Part shown: piece after piece, positions 33,132 to 41,337 of the stretch
Position numbering within the stretch: the first letter of the stretch is position 1
Layout of the letters: every line of letters begins with the position of its first letter
Source of the DNA: Sphingomonas montana
GTDB taxonomy: Bacteria; Pseudomonadota; Alphaproteobacteria; Sphingomonadales; Sphingomonadaceae
Reading direction: 5' to 3'
Assembly: GCF_001956315.1 (NCBI RefSeq)
Contig: NZ_MOLY01000020.1
Span: 1-48,749, forward strand
DNA: 48,749 nucleotides
The notes under the pieces: model-generated
The model's input: the letters and a program-made list of their open reading frames with translations, nothing else
Database searches by the model: none
What the model was told of the DNA's origin: nothing
Translations under genes and position numbers: made by a program

Positions 33132-34109
33132 TCAGTCCCCCTTGCAACGGCTCAATACAGCACCGTCTTCATTAATGGTGTTGGCGTCGATAACCTTCAC
33201 AGCGTTCGTTACCGGCTGGTCGAACCGTGATAGATCTTCATCGTCATTATCAAAGTTTGTAATGACGAGGTCATAATATGTAATCGAGCGGCCGTCCGTC
33301 CGGTAGCGTCCACGCAATTCCATTTCCGAGAAGCGGCCGCCCGCCTCGAATGTCACCCCCTCTGTTTCGCACCAATCGTTGGGCTTGCCGCGCCGTTCCG
33401 GTGGCAACGCTGCCCATTTTCCAACCAACCAAGCTGCCGTCATGACGGGTTTCGTCCCAGCTCTATCGTCGATCGCAGTACCCGCTTCGTCCACGAAAGT
33501 GGTATTATCTTGACCAGCGTTGGCCGGTTTAGCTTCGTCGTTTTCTTCTGCCCCTCGCGTCGCGTCTCCCGCTCGCGTATCAAGCATTTTCTTGTTCTGA
33601 CCTACGGGTCCACGAAACGCGATGAGCCTCCAGCTCAAACCGCGCCGTTCGAACACAAGGGCGCCGCCATTCGCATTCCGCAGTCGGAACTGGTCGAAGC
33701 TATCGCGAACAAGCTCAGCACGTACAACGCTCAGGCCAAACGGCATCCGGCTGGTCTTGGCCGCGAGACCCACATCGAACATCTGGCGGACGCCTTCCTT
33801 CGAGATCAAACCGTCAACGACGTTATCGATCATCTGCAAGCCGATGGCTGTGCCCATCATTTCGACAGCCGGCGCATTGCCGGTCACGAGGTCTTTCACG
33901 GCCACCGCCTTATAGTCCGCCTTCAGGTTCTCGCGGACCATGGGGTAGTCGACAAACGCGCTGACACCGTCGGGGTCGTTGGCAGCAGCTGCCTCCTTCA
34001 TGCGGTTCACCGTCCAGCCCGGCGACACGTAGTACCAGACAATTCCACAGCCGAGGCAGGCAATGGCGGTTGAAAGCGTCATCAGTTTCAGTCTCGAAGC
34101 ACGCGACAT
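33132..34109 (-). CDS. DUF2939 domain protein
   Basis: This is a 325-residue protein, read from the ATG at 34109 (MSRASRLKLMTLSTAIACLG) with AAAAGGA upstream; a longer frame to 34142 exists. The N-terminal hydrophobic segment (residues 8-28) is an uncleaved anchor or signal. The DUF2939 domain follows: WYYVSPGWTVNRMKEAAAAN, DPDGVSAFVDYPMVRENLKA and DYKAVAVKDLV. The C-terminal half holds an acidic linker (EENDEAKPANAGQDNT) and a second domain with WLVGKWAALPPERRGKPNDW and ITYYDLVITNFDNDDEDLSR. The protein should be exported or periplasmic. It heads an operon with the TolB-like gene. Confidence 0.8.
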   Translation of the reverse strand: MSRASRLKLMTLSTAIACLGCGIVWYYVSPGWTVNRMKEAAAANDPDGVSAFVDYPMVRENLKADYKAVAVKDLVTGNAPAVEMMGTAIGLQMIDNVVDGLISKEGVRQMFDVGLAAKTSRMPFGLSVVRAELVRDSFDQFRLRNANGGALVFERRGLSWRLIAFRGPVGQNKKMLDTRAGDATRGAEENDEAKPANAGQDNTTFVDEAGTAIDDRAGTKPVMTAAWLVGKWAALPPERRGKPNDWCETEGVTFEAGGRFSEMELRGRYRTDGRSITYYDLVITNFDNDDEDLSRFDQPVTNAVKVIDANTINEDGAVLSRCKGD

Positions 34110-34155
34110 AGAAGTTCCTTTTATGGTGGTGTGGCACAGCATTTGTGGGTCGTAA

Positions 34156-34443
34156 ATGCCGTGGCCGTTTCGACGCCATCCACGCAGGTTTCTGCAGGTG
34201 GCGCGGGTATCGGGACAAGGCGAGGGCGCAGTAGCGCTGGTGCAGCTAGGAGCTGCTATACGAGCCTTGCGTAAGGTCGCCGGCTTCTCACAGGAGGCAT
34301 TGGCCGATGCAGCCGGGATAGACCGGTCTCACATGGGCAAGATCGAACGGGGCGAACGCAACGTAACTCTGTTGAACGTCGTTAAGATCGCATCCGCTTT
34401 GCAACTGAGCGTTGCCGACTTGATCGCGCGATCTGGGCTTTAG
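34156..34443 (+). CDS. XRE-family helix-turn-helix regulator
   Basis: This is a 95-residue protein. Residues 30-95 form a compact Cro/C1-type domain: LGAAIRALRKVAGFSQEALA, DAAGIDRSHMGKIERGERNV and TLLNVVKIASALQLSVADLI. The helix-turn-helix is complete and ends at the C-terminus with ARSGL. The basic N-terminus (MPWPFRRHPRRFLQ) from the ATG at 34156 may be an extension; a GTG at 34201 would give a shorter protein starting VARVSG. It begins the accessory stretch with DUF3768 and an integrase, as small XRE regulators often do. Confidence 0.82.
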   Translation: MPWPFRRHPRRFLQVARVSGQGEGAVALVQLGAAIRALRKVAGFSQEALADAAGIDRSHMGKIERGERNVTLLNVVKIASALQLSVADLIARSGL

Positions 34444-34507
34444 ATTTTGAGGCTTAGTTTTGCTGCCATGGCGCTGCTCGTTGCTGCGGGAGGAGCTGGC
34501 CCGTAAC

Positions 34508-34882
34508 TTAATATTCTTCTGCCAGCATGATGGTGAGCACCCGGCAGGTCACCGCCGGATCGGCAGGGTCGGGTGAGCCGTAGCGACGTTCGCGATCGTA
34601 ATAGTCGATTTTCCACATCATCCGATCGCCCAGCAGTCGGAACGTCCCGAAATCATGTTCGCGGTAGGGATCGTTGCCGTCGCTGAATTGGTCGAAGTCG
34701 CGGACGGCCTGCAACACCTCGATCACCTGCAGGCTGCCCAGCGCGCTGATGCCCCTGGTGATCGAGATAACGCCGTGCCGGCCGTAACGGCGCAGTTCAT
34801 CGTTCATCCGCCGGATGCGTTCCTTTCGAAACATGCCGTCGCACACGTTTTGGGCATGCGTGTTTGCGTCACCGCCATTCAT
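34508..34882 (-). CDS. DUF3768 domain protein
   Basis: The 124-residue protein matches DUF3768: RIRRMNDELRRYGRHGVISI, TRGISALGSLQVIEVLQAVR, DFDQFSDGNDPYREHDFGTF and DRMMWKIDYYDRERRYGSPD, ending with CRVLTIMLAEEY. These proteins are common on plasmids and integrated elements of sphingomonads and related groups, function unknown. AGGAGATC precedes the ATG at 34882. Its place next to an integrase fits the mobile-element association of the family. Confidence 0.88.
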   Translation of the reverse strand: MNGGDANTHAQNVCDGMFRKERIRRMNDELRRYGRHGVISITRGISALGSLQVIEVLQAVRDFDQFSDGNDPYREHDFGTFRLLGDRMMWKIDYYDRERRYGSPDPADPAVTCRVLTIMLAEEY

Positions 34883-34927
34883 GGTCGGATCTCCTGGTCA
34901 TATGAGGGGGAAAGGTAATGTGTCGGC

Positions 34928-35506
34928 TCAGAGGAGCCGGATGAGCCTGCGTTGGGCGGCACTGTCGCCGTCGATGTAGCGCTCGGTCGTCGTGAGCGAT
35001 CGGTGCCCGGCCAAGAGCTGCACGTCGCGGAGCGAGCCCCCGGTGCGGGCGATCAATCTAGCAGATTGCGTGATGAAGGTCCGCCGCCCTGAATGAGATG
35101 AGCATCCGTCGAGGCTAAGTGCGGCGTAGACCGCGGCAAACCAGTTCACGATACTGCGCGGAGTCATGTGACTGCCACGTTCAGACTGGATCACGGGGCC
35201 GGCTCGAGGCTGCCCGCTTTCCTTGTGCAACGTCGCCAGCGCTGCTTTCAGGTCCGCGTGGGTTGGAAGCTGCCTGGCATTACCGTTTTTTGCGATGCTA
35301 CCGGCGATGAAGAGTAGGGGAGCGATTGTGCCATTCGGGCGCAGGACCATGGCCCAGGTCAGGCCGGCAATCTCACAGGCTCGTAAGCCTGCCCGGAAAC
35401 TCAACATGATCATGGCGTGGTCGCGCGTGGCGTGACGGTGGGTACGGACGCGACGTATCAAACGACGCACGTCCGCGACCCCCAAAACCCGAGCGGGGTG
35501 CGGCAT
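34928..35506 (-). CDS. Tyrosine recombinase, catalytic domain only
   Basis: This is a 192-residue integrase. AGGAG lies eight bases before the ATG at 35506. Catalytic residues are visible in order: Arg in LSFRAGLRACEIAGL, Lys-containing IAKNGNARQLP, His-x-x-Arg in SSHSGRRTFITQSA, His in LLAGHRSLTTTERYI and the nucleophile Tyr in TERYIDGD. The N-terminal SAM-like core-binding domain of full integrases is missing; MPHPARVLGVADVRRLIRRV leads straight into the catalytic fold. Small integrases like this occur on plasmids and in element remnants. It may still cut and join DNA or be a stable relic. No att sites were found by eye. Confidence 0.9.
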   Translation of the reverse strand: MPHPARVLGVADVRRLIRRVRTHRHATRDHAMIMLSFRAGLRACEIAGLTWAMVLRPNGTIAPLLFIAGSIAKNGNARQLPTHADLKAALATLHKESGQPRAGPVIQSERGSHMTPRSIVNWFAAVYAALSLDGCSSHSGRRTFITQSARLIARTGGSLRDVQLLAGHRSLTTTERYIDGDSAAQRRLIRLL

Positions 35507-35816
35507 CGTTGCTTCTCCTAATGTTGTAAACGGCACGCTGTGCCGTATTATCATACTAATACAGTTACGGTTTAAAGTCAACGATGCGCGCTGGCGGTAC
35601 GGCTGTTTTGGCTCCGCCCGCCTTCGAATTTCCAGGCATTTCGCTTGATGCGAGCAGCTGGGAACGTCTCGTTCTGGTGGAGAACGGACTGTCTGCTTTG
35701 GAAAGCCGACAGGGCTTTTCCTGCCGTTCGTTCAGCGACAGCGGTGCGGTAGTTAGGGTCAGCACCCGTCGATGTGAGCGTCGCTACCTAATTCGGGCTA
35801 CGCCAGGAAGACTTTG

Positions 35817-35885
35817 ATGAGTGACTTGTTTTGGCTCGCGGACGAGCAGATGGAGCGGCTGCGGTCGTTCTGTCCCGAGAGCCAG
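35817..35885 (+). mobile_element. Start of an IS5-family transposase, truncated
   Basis: ATG at 35817 opens MSDLFWLADEQMERLRSFCP, which is the standard N-terminus of IS5-group transposases (MSDLFWLxxEQMxRLxPFFP). After about 23 codons the homology stops at ES, where the transposase would continue with HGxPRVDDRRVLSG, and the frame runs into unrelated sequence. It is a short scrap without visible terminal repeats, a scar of an insertion and later deletion. Confidence 0.65.
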
Positions 35886-35911
35886 CAGGCAGCAGGTATT
35901 GCCAAGGCTGC

Positions 35912-36435
35912 GAGAGATCCCGAGCAGGGCGCGCCGAGCTGGACAGGATTGATACCAAGCTCGCGGCCGCTCTTGGGGAAGCGTAGATTGCACCGGGACA
36001 AACGATCTCCTTTACAGTGTGGCGCAAGCGGGCGGCTGTGTATTTCGATGCCGTTCGGAAGTTGAAGACCCGCGTTGTCGCAGGCGTAAAGGAGCGGGTC
36101 AAACTCGCCCGCGACCGCACTGCGGTTGAGCGTGAACTCGTGACAGTCAGCTAGGCAACCGACCCGATCGATCCGATAGTAGCGCTCCAACTTTTTCCGC
36201 CTGATGAGCAAATACGGTTGGCAGAGCTGCCTAAACTAGCGCGGGATGCCGCGGCGCAGCTGGCGATCGTCCGCGCCGATCACATCACCGCTATGAACTT
36301 GCAGCCCAGGCGCAGGGGGAGCTTTCGCGCGTCGACGACGCGAACGCCGGGATCGAGCGGCGCGATATCATCCTGTTCGAACAGGACCGGATCGAGGCGC
36401 CGGCGGAGCGACGGCCGGTTAAATGCATCTAAGTC
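35912..36435 (+). pseudogene. Decayed gene of unknown family
   Basis: One plus-strand frame reads like protein across internal stops: RAELDRIDTKLAAALGEA, stop (35984-35986), IAPGQTISFTVWRKRAAVYF then DAVRKLKTRVVAGVKERVKL through ERELVTVS, stop (36152-36154), ATDPIDPIVALQLFPPDEQI, RLAELPKLARDAAAQLAIVR. After a frameshift near 36290 it goes on with YELAAQAQGELSRVDDANAG and IERRDIILFEQDRIEAPAER. It is charged and helical with likely coiled coil. The stops fit loss of Gln-like codons. I do not recognise the family; the position next to an integrase suggests a mobile-element gene (replication, mobilisation or phage), which is inference. Confidence 0.5.
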
Positions 36436-36788
36436 TTGCAGCGCGACACCCGCTTCACCGAGCAGTCTAGCGCCGGCTGTTATGTAAATGACTCCGGTTC
36501 TCGCGTGAAGCCGCAACCTTTCGCTCAATTCCCGTATTCGCTGGCGTCGGTCGGCGATACCCGCTGTGGCTTGAACGCAGGCACTTTGCGCTAACTAATT
36601 GCATGCAGTTAGGACACACCTGAACTCGCGTAAAGTCAACTAAATTTTTTTAACTAATAATTGTAACATAGATTAACTTTTATACTACGTTCCACGTCGC
36701 TGGGATCGGCGTATGTTAGTACAAACATAGATCAATTTATAAAAGTCTTATTATCGTAGATGGATGCCATAATTCACTGGAGAGCAAA
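36436..36788. promoter_or_regulatory. AT-rich region with a direct repeat upstream of the glycan cluster
   Basis: This 350-base stretch is markedly AT-rich compared with its surroundings. AACATAGATTAACTTTTATA (36665-36684) is followed 59 bases later by the similar AACATAGATCAATTTATAAA (36724-36743). Both lie upstream of the glycosyltransferase start at 36789, which has GGAG at a proper distance. The region looks like a promoter with repeated regulator sites; MucR-type proteins prefer such DNA (inference). Confidence 0.55.
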
Positions 36789-39065
36789 ATGAATACCGTG
36801 GCATCGCTTCATTCATCGTCCACTTCGGCGTGCCCTGACTTGTTTTTATGCTTCTCGCACCTTCGCTGGGATTTCGTGTTCCAGCGGCCTCAACATCTGA
36901 TGATACGTTTCACAAAATTCTGGTCGGTCGTGTTCTGGGAAGAGCCGCAGGTAGGCGCGACGATGGTGCCTGTCCTGTCGGCTCGCGACGAAATGGGAGT
37001 GCGGATCGTCACGCCGCAGCTGCCCGCGGGTTATGACGAGGAGCAGACGAAGGCGGCCCTGGCCACGCTGCTGAGCGCGTTCCTGGCCGGCGAACAGCCG
37101 GTCGCGGTGCGGTGGTATTATACGCCGATGATGTTCGCGTTCTCGAACACGGTGGCGACGCGATGTACGGTTTACGACTGCATGGACGAATTGTCGGCGT
37201 TCCGCTTTGCTCCACCGGAACTGCTGGTTCTGGAAGAGGCGCTGCTGCAGTCCGCAGACTTGGTCTTCACGGGCGGGCACAGTCTTTACGAGGCGAAACG
37301 GACGCGGCACGCCAATGTGCGGGCGTTCCCGTCGAGCGTCGAGATCGCGCATTTCGCGCGGGCGCGTGACGCGACGCCGGACCGGGCGGGCCCGCCGCGG
37401 CTCGGCTTCTACGGCGTGATCGACGAGCGGATGGACCTCGACCTTTTGCGCGATCTGGCGAATGCGCGTCCGGACTGGACGATCGAGATCGTCGGGCCGG
37501 TCGTGAAGATCGACGTCGCGGATCTGCCGCAGCGTCCCAATCTCGTCTACACCGGGTCTCGATCCTATGATCAGTTGCCGGCGATCGTCGCGGGCTGGGA
37601 CGTCGCGCTGATGCCGTTCGCGATCAACGCGGCGACGCGGTTCATCAGCCCGACCAAGACACCGGAATATCTGGCGGCCGGGCGTCCGGTCGTGTCGACC
37701 CCGGTCGTCGATGTAGTGAGCGGCTATGGCATGCTGGCCGGCGTGGAGATCGCCGCTGCGGGCACGCAGTTCATCGCGGCCTGCGATGCGGCGCTGGCAC
37801 TGGCGCGCGGGGACAGCCTGGCGTGGCGGGACGAGGCCGATGCGGTGCTGGGCGCGACATCGTGGGATGCGACGGCGGCAGCGATGCGTGCGGCGATCGA
37901 AGCGGTGGGGGCGTCCGAGCCGGCGGCGCGCGATCATTATGACTGCATCGTGGTCGGGGCCGGGTTTGCCGGGTCGGTGATGGCGGAGCGGCTGGCGGCC
38001 GATGCCGGCATGCGCGTGCTGGTCATCGACCGGCGCCCGCACATTGCCGGGAACGCCTATGACGTCGAGGATGCGGCCGGGATCCTGATCCATCAATATG
38101 GGCCGCATATCTTTCACACCAATTCGACGGACGTGTTCCAGTATCTGTCGCGCTTCACCGAATGGCGGCCTTATGAGCACCGCGTCCTGGCCGAGGTACG
38201 TGGGCAGCAGGTGCCGGTGCCGATCAACCGGACGACGCTGAACGCACTGTTCGGTGCGGGGCTGGAGACGGAGGACGCCGCAGCCGTGTTCCTGTCGGCG
38301 CGGGCGGAGCCGGTGGCCGAGATCCGGACGTCGGAGGATGTCGTGATATCGTCGGTGGGGCAGGAACTCTACCGGCTGTTCTTCCGCGGTTATACGCGCA
38401 AGCAGTGGGGGCTCGACCCGTCCGAACTCGACAAGGCGGTGACCGCGCGCGTGCCGACGCGGACCAATACGGACGACCGCTATTTCACCGATGCGCATCA
38501 GGCGATGCCGGCGAACGGGTACACCGCGATGTTCGCCGCGATGCTGGATCACCCCAATATCGAACTGCGGCTGGGTACCGAATATGCGGACGTGAAGGAC
38601 GCGGTGACCAGTGACCTGCTGGTGTTCACCGGCCCGATCGACGAATATTTCGATCATTGCTACGGCCCGCTGCCGTACCGGTCACTACGGTTCGAGCATC
38701 GGACCTTGCCGGTGGCGCAGCATCAGGCGGTCGCGGTCGTGAACTATCCCGACGAGGCGGTGCCCTATACCCGCGTGACCGAATACAAGCATCTGACGGG
38801 TCAGACGGCGGATGTGACCAGCGTCACTTTCGAATATCCTGCTGTGACGGGCGATCCCTATTATCCGATCCCGCGACCGGAAAACCAGGCGCTGTTCAAG
38901 CGGTACGAGGCGCTGGCGGTGGCAGAGCAGCAGGTGATCTTCGTCGGGCGGCTCGCAACCTATCGCTATTACAACATGGACCAGGTGGTCGGGCAGGCGC
39001 TGGCGACGTACCGCCGGCTAAAGTTGCGCACCCCGGACACCGCGTTGTCGGTGGCGGCGGAGTAG
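36789..39065 (+). CDS. Glycosyltransferase-UDP-galactopyranose mutase fusion
   Basis: This is a 758-residue two-domain protein. Residues about 15-370 form a GT-B glycosyltransferase-like module: FSHLRWDFVFQRPQHLMIRF, YDCMDELSAFRFAPPELLVL, GFYGVIDERMDLDLLRDLAN, and SPTKTPEYLAAGRPVVSTPV for nucleotide-sugar binding. Residues about 383-750 are a complete UDP-galactopyranose mutase: CIVVGAGFAGSVMAERLA, RPHIAGNAYDVED, YGPHIFHTNSTDVFQYLSRF, RGYTRKQWGLDPSELDKAV, TRTNTDDRYFTDAHQ, VTEYKHLTGQ, YYPIPRPENQAL and LATYRYYNMDQVVGQALATY. The mutase, a reduced-flavin enzyme, makes UDP-galactofuranose; the fused transferase may use it. GGAGAGC precedes the ATG. It starts a cluster with a receiver-like gene and a GH1-like gene. 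Confidence 0.92.
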   Translation: MNTVASLHSSSTSACPDLFLCFSHLRWDFVFQRPQHLMIRFTKFWSVVFWEEPQVGATMVPVLSARDEMGVRIVTPQLPAGYDEEQTKAALATLLSAFLAGEQPVAVRWYYTPMMFAFSNTVATRCTVYDCMDELSAFRFAPPELLVLEEALLQSADLVFTGGHSLYEAKRTRHANVRAFPSSVEIAHFARARDATPDRAGPPRLGFYGVIDERMDLDLLRDLANARPDWTIEIVGPVVKIDVADLPQRPNLVYTGSRSYDQLPAIVAGWDVALMPFAINAATRFISPTKTPEYLAAGRPVVSTPVVDVVSGYGMLAGVEIAAAGTQFIAACDAALALARGDSLAWRDEADAVLGATSWDATAAAMRAAIEAVGASEPAARDHYDCIVVGAGFAGSVMAERLAADAGMRVLVIDRRPHIAGNAYDVEDAAGILIHQYGPHIFHTNSTDVFQYLSRFTEWRPYEHRVLAEVRGQQVPVPINRTTLNALFGAGLETEDAAAVFLSARAEPVAEIRTSEDVVISSVGQELYRLFFRGYTRKQWGLDPSELDKAVTARVPTRTNTDDRYFTDAHQAMPANGYTAMFAAMLDHPNIELRLGTEYADVKDAVTSDLLVFTGPIDEYFDHCYGPLPYRSLRFEHRTLPVAQHQAVAVVNYPDEAVPYTRVTEYKHLTGQTADVTSVTFEYPAVTGDPYYPIPRPENQALFKRYEALAVAEQQVIFVGRLATYRYYNMDQVVGQALATYRRLKLRTPDTALSVAAE

Positions 39066-39070
39066 CGCCG

Positions 39071-39487
39071 GTGGATATGCCGGGCACGAACGTGCTGGCC
39101 GGGCGGACCGTGCTGATCGTGCATGAGGACGCGTTTCAGGCGGCCTATCTGGACAAGGTGCTGCGCGGATCGGGCGCGAAGATCCGCGGCGTCGCGCAGA
39201 CCGCGGCGGACGGCGTGCAGTTGCTGGAGGCGGGAGATCCGCCAGTCGGGGTCATCGTGAGTCGAACCGTGACAGGGTATGAGGCGGAAGAGTTGTCCGA
39301 CATTCTGGCCGCGCGGGCGGTGGTCGTGCTGACGGTGCATCCGGCCGGGGGCACGGCGGTGTCGTCCGGTGCCGGACGGTGCGCGCTGGTGGCACCCTAT
39401 GCCGGGTTCCAGGTCGTCGATGCGCTTGCGCAACTGTTCGCGGAGACGGACGGCGTGCCGGTCGATACGGTTCGGCCGGGGCGGTGA
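39071..39487 (+). CDS. Degenerate receiver-like protein
   Basis: This is a 138-residue protein from the GTG at 39071 (ATG at 39077 alternative), six bases after the fusion gene. It has the receiver fold pattern: TVLIVHEDAFQAAYLDKVLR, GSGAKIRGVAQTAADGVQLL, EAGDPPVGVIVSRTVTGYEA and AARAVVVLTVHPAGG. The usual acidic pair is reduced to HED, and the strand that should end in the phospho-acceptor Asp ends in VIVSRT, so Asp is missing. No Lys-Pro switch is visible. It is therefore a pseudo-receiver that cannot be phosphorylated in the normal way. Its stop overlaps the start of the next gene (GTGA), so the three genes form an operon. Confidence 0.75.
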   Translation: MDMPGTNVLAGRTVLIVHEDAFQAAYLDKVLRGSGAKIRGVAQTAADGVQLLEAGDPPVGVIVSRTVTGYEAEELSDILAARAVVVLTVHPAGGTAVSSGAGRCALVAPYAGFQVVDALAQLFAETDGVPVDTVRPGR

Positions 39488-41238
39488 GCGGCGACGCGAC
39501 AACCGGCGGCATGCCGCTGGAGCTATGGGGCGGTGTGGAATGCACCGTGAACCGGACCGGCGACCACTATCGCGATCAGACGAAGCTGAGCGGGCATGAG
39601 GAGCGGCTGAGCGACCTCGACCTGTTCGCGGACCTGGGCGTGAAGGCGCTGCGCTACCCGATATTGTGGGAACGGACGATGCCGGATCCGGCCGCGGCAC
39701 CGGACTGGCGCTGGCCCGATGCGCGGCTGCACCGCATGCGCGCACTCGGCATCCGGCCGATCGCCGGGCTGGTCCACCATGGCAGCGGGCCGCGCCATAC
39801 CAGCCTGCTCGACGACGGCTTCGCGACCGGGCTCGGGCATTATGCCGGGCTGGTCGCTGCGCGCTATCCCTGGGTCGCGGCGTGGACCCCGGTCAACGAG
39901 CCGCTGACCACCGCACGGTTCGCCGCGCTGTACGGCCATTGGTATCCGCATGCGCAGGACGCGCGGGCATTCTGGTGCGCGCTTCTGAACCAGATCGACG
40001 GGACGCGGGCGGCGATGCGCGCGATCCGGCGGATCAACCCGGCCGCACGGCTGATCCAGACCGAGGATATCGGCCATACGAGCGCGACCGCGCCGCTGGA
40101 GCAACAGGCGGCGTTCGACAATGTGCGGCGATGGGCGAGCTGGGACCTGTTGTTCGGCCGGGTGACCCCCGACCATCCCCTGCACGGCGCGCTGGCGCGG
40201 ATGGGGCTGGGCGATCGTCTGCGCCGGATCGCGTATGATCCCTGTCCGCCGGATGTCATCGGCGTGAACCATTATCTGACGAGCGACCGGTTTCTCGATC
40301 ACCGGCTCGACCGATATCCCGCGCGGCTGCATGGCGGGAACGGCACGGTCGCCTATGCCGATACGGAGGCCGTCCGCGCGGTTCGGGCGCAGCCGCCCGG
40401 TCTGGCGGGCGCGCTGCGCGACAGCTGGCAGCGTTACGGTGTGCCGATCGCGGTGACGGAGGTTCACAACGGCAGCACGCGCGACGAACAGCTGCGCTGG
40501 GCGGCCGAGGGCTGGGACATGGCGGTGGCGCTGCGGGCGGAGGGGGTCGATGTCCGGGCGGTGACGGCGTGGTCGCTGCTCGGCAGTCATGGCTGGAATA
40601 CCCTGCTGACCGGTGAGGGAAAATATGAGCCGGGCGTGTTCGACCTGGCGACGGGGACGCCGCAGCCGACCGCGCTTGCCGAACTCTGGCGCGGCCTGCC
40701 GCACGGCGCGCTCCGCCATCCCGTGGCGGACGAACCGGGCTGGTGGCGGCGACCGGAACGGTTGCTCTACGCACGTCCTGACACGGTGCCGACGATGGCG
40801 GTGGAAGACGGACCCATGCTCGCGATCCTTGGCGGTGGCGAGGTGGCGAACGCGTTCGCCCGCGTCTGCGTGCTTCGCGGTCTGCGGCATGTGGTGCTGA
40901 CGGACCGCGCCTGGGATGGGGAGCTAGACGGGCACCCCTCGGACGGCGGGACGATCTGGGGCGTGATCGATCTGACCGGACGGACGTGCTGCATGGCGTC
41001 GGGTGACGAAGACGGCATGGTGCGCCATGCCGGTTCGACGCTTGGCGATGCCCAGAGCATGGCGGTGCTGAGACTGTCGGCGCATGGCGGGTTGCTCCGC
41101 TGTGACACGGACTTCGTCAACGCGCAGATCGACATGTTGATCGATTCAGACCGGACCTGCGCGTGGAGACGTGGTGGCGGATCGATCAACGCCGCCGACG
41201 AACCGGACGGGCCGAGACAGTCCGTCGTTCGCCGGTAG
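39484..41238 (+). CDS. GH1-like glycosidase with a C-terminal Rossmann-like tail
   Basis: This is a 584-residue protein, GTG start overlapping the previous stop. Residues about 10-410 form a GH1-type TIM barrel: LELWGGVECTVNRTGDHYRD, TPVNEPLTTARFAALYGHWY with the acid/base Glu in NEP, PPDVIGVNHYLTSDRF, and VPIAVTEVHNGSTRDEQLRW with the nucleophile Glu in TEVHNG, then AVTAWSLLGSHGWNTLL. After residue 440 comes a shorter part, PMLAILGGGEVANAFARVCV then LRGLRHVVLTDRAWDG, that resembles the first half of a dTDP-4-dehydrorhamnose reductase (RmlD) Rossmann fold. Homologues I recall carry a longer RmlD part, so this tail looks shortened. It probably acts on a glycan linked to the cluster. Confidence 0.78.
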   Translation: MSGDATTGGMPLELWGGVECTVNRTGDHYRDQTKLSGHEERLSDLDLFADLGVKALRYPILWERTMPDPAAAPDWRWPDARLHRMRALGIRPIAGLVHHGSGPRHTSLLDDGFATGLGHYAGLVAARYPWVAAWTPVNEPLTTARFAALYGHWYPHAQDARAFWCALLNQIDGTRAAMRAIRRINPAARLIQTEDIGHTSATAPLEQQAAFDNVRRWASWDLLFGRVTPDHPLHGALARMGLGDRLRRIAYDPCPPDVIGVNHYLTSDRFLDHRLDRYPARLHGGNGTVAYADTEAVRAVRAQPPGLAGALRDSWQRYGVPIAVTEVHNGSTRDEQLRWAAEGWDMAVALRAEGVDVRAVTAWSLLGSHGWNTLLTGEGKYEPGVFDLATGTPQPTALAELWRGLPHGALRHPVADEPGWWRRPERLLYARPDTVPTMAVEDGPMLAILGGGEVANAFARVCVLRGLRHVVLTDRAWDGELDGHPSDGGTIWGVIDLTGRTCCMASGDEDGMVRHAGSTLGDAQSMAVLRLSAHGGLLRCDTDFVNAQIDMLIDSDRTCAWRRGGGSINAADEPDGPRQSVVRR

Positions 41239-41239
41239 T

Positions 41240-41254
41240 AGGCGGAACGCGCCT
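41240..41254. terminator. Short hairpin between convergent genes
   Basis: AGGCG (41240-41244) pairs with CGCCT (41250-41254) around GAACG, directly after the GH1-like stop, followed by TTCC. It is a weak stem and only a candidate terminator. Confidence 0.35.
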
Positions 41255-41337
41255 TTCCAGAGCTGACTGCGCGGGAGCTAGTCAGTCGGGCGTAGCGATC
41301 GATTGTGACGGATCGGTCAGAAGAATGACGGCGGACG

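Noticed and set aside
36846-38657. 603-codon open frame on the minus strand
   Set aside because: It is antisense to the glycosyltransferase-mutase fusion, whose motifs are certain; the reverse frame is Arg/His/Pro-rich with no domain, as expected for high-GC antisense.
39523-40890. 455-codon open frame on the minus strand
   Set aside because: It is antisense to the GH1-like gene and has a random, Arg/Pro-rich composition.
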